DNA of 5,908 nucleotides from Pedosphaera sp. (GTDB lineage: Bacteria > Verrucomicrobiota > Verrucomicrobiae > Limisphaerales > Pedosphaeraceae), in the NCBI GenBank assembly GCA_028293265.1, contig JAQGPB010000356.1:1-5908 (forward strand). The letters run 5' to 3'. Both the position numbers and the translations under genes were made by a program. Under the pieces are notes generated by a model, which was given only the letters and a program-made list of their open reading frames with translations, had not been told where the DNA came from and made no database searches. Shown piece by piece: positions 5,585 to 5,908 of the stretch; positions within the stretch are counted from its first letter, which is position 1; each line of letters opens with the position of its first letter.

Positions 5585-5908
5585 ATGAAGAATCTGTTTC
5601 GCGCCCTCCAATATTTCCGCCCGGACGCGCCTCGGATCGTCGCAGTCTGCCTGTTGCTGCTGCTCAGCATCGGCGCAAGCCTCCTTAAACCCTGGCCGCT
5701 GGCCATCATCGTGGATTCCGTCCTCGGCTCCAAACCCGCTCCCGCCTGGCTGGCCGATGCTTCCACCCCAAGTTCCAAAACCAACCTCCTGCTGATCTTA
5801 AGCGTCGCCACGCTTTGCATCCACCTGGCCCAAGGCTTTCTTTCCTCCGCCCAAAATTATCTCGCCATTAAAGTCGGCCTGCTCGGCCTGCGTCGCGTGC
5901 GCAACGAC
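5585..5908 (+). CDS. ABC exporter, N-terminal membrane part (runs off the window)
   Basis: The first 108 codons of a gene continuing past the right edge. It begins MKNLFRALQYFRPDAPRI, a cytoplasmic elbow helix, followed by a first membrane helix (about 18-37). Then comes KPWPLAIIVDSVLG (35-48), a motif typical of the first external loop region of type-1 exporters related to MsbA and to fused lipid, peptide or drug exporters. After a short loop there is a second membrane helix (about 67-88). The visible part ends in GLLGLRRVRND, corresponding to the basic cytoplasmic extension after helix 2. The nucleotide-binding domain (Walker A, signature, Walker B) would lie outside the window, so whether it is fused, and the substrate, cannot be told. 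The ATG at 5585 fits the expected N-terminal length. There is no Shine-Dalgarno sequence. It does not belong to the kinase operon, being about 1.5 kb downstream beyond an opposing gene. Confidence 0.85.
   Translation, partial: MKNLFRALQYFRPDAPRIVAVCLLLLLSIGASLLKPWPLAIIVDSVLGSKPAPAWLADASTPSSKTNLLLILSVATLCIHLAQGFLSSAQNYLAIKVGLLGLRRVRND

Noticed and set aside
1..5908. CRISPR array, transposase, integrase or attachment site
   Set aside because: No regularly spaced repeats and no recombinase motifs were seen on either strand.

Overview
The window reads as chromosomal DNA of a GC-rich bacterium. The protein styles (a beta-propeller sensor kinase with an AHDFNN-type H-box, and start codons mostly lacking Shine-Dalgarno sequences) suggest Verrucomicrobiota, perhaps the Pedosphaera/Limisphaerales group. 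That is an inference from style. Planctomycetes, Acidobacteria or a related lineage cannot be excluded, and no rRNA or other marker gene is present.

Layout, left to right. Positions 1-286 hold the end of an upstream transcription unit: a clear rho-independent terminator (69-107) next to the left arm of a 15-bp perfect inverted repeat (54-68 with 155-169). Positions 287-3412 encode a membrane two-component sensor kinase: signal peptide, seven-plus propeller repeats, Y_Y_Y domain, one membrane segment, coiled coil, phosphoacceptor domain and ATPase domain. It is interrupted by an in-frame TAA (3164-3166) inside the ATPase domain. Everything after the stop (G1, F and G2 boxes) is intact and in the same frame. 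Positions 3436-4083 encode its probable partner, a response regulator with a receiver domain and a C-terminal helix-turn-helix. Convergent to it, on the minus strand, is a small soluble, probably helical protein of unknown function (4122-4559). It has the only strong Shine-Dalgarno sequence among the clear genes.

About 1 kb then lacks a convincing gene (4560-5584). It is not featureless. Between 4581 and 5036 there is a series of hairpins: perfect 10-bp and 13-bp inverted repeats, and an 18/19-nt inverted repeat enclosing another hairpin. This suggests a structured RNA or a small interspersed repeat element. Further right the DNA becomes AT-rich and promoter-like. From 5585 an ABC exporter gene runs off the right edge.

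Working model: the propeller kinase senses a ligand outside the cytoplasmic membrane and phosphorylates the response regulator, which acts on DNA. The premature stop would leave the kinase without half of its ATP-binding site, unless the stop is a sequence error, is read through, or the two halves assemble. The two strongest leads are the interrupted kinase and the hairpin-rich region at 4581-5036.
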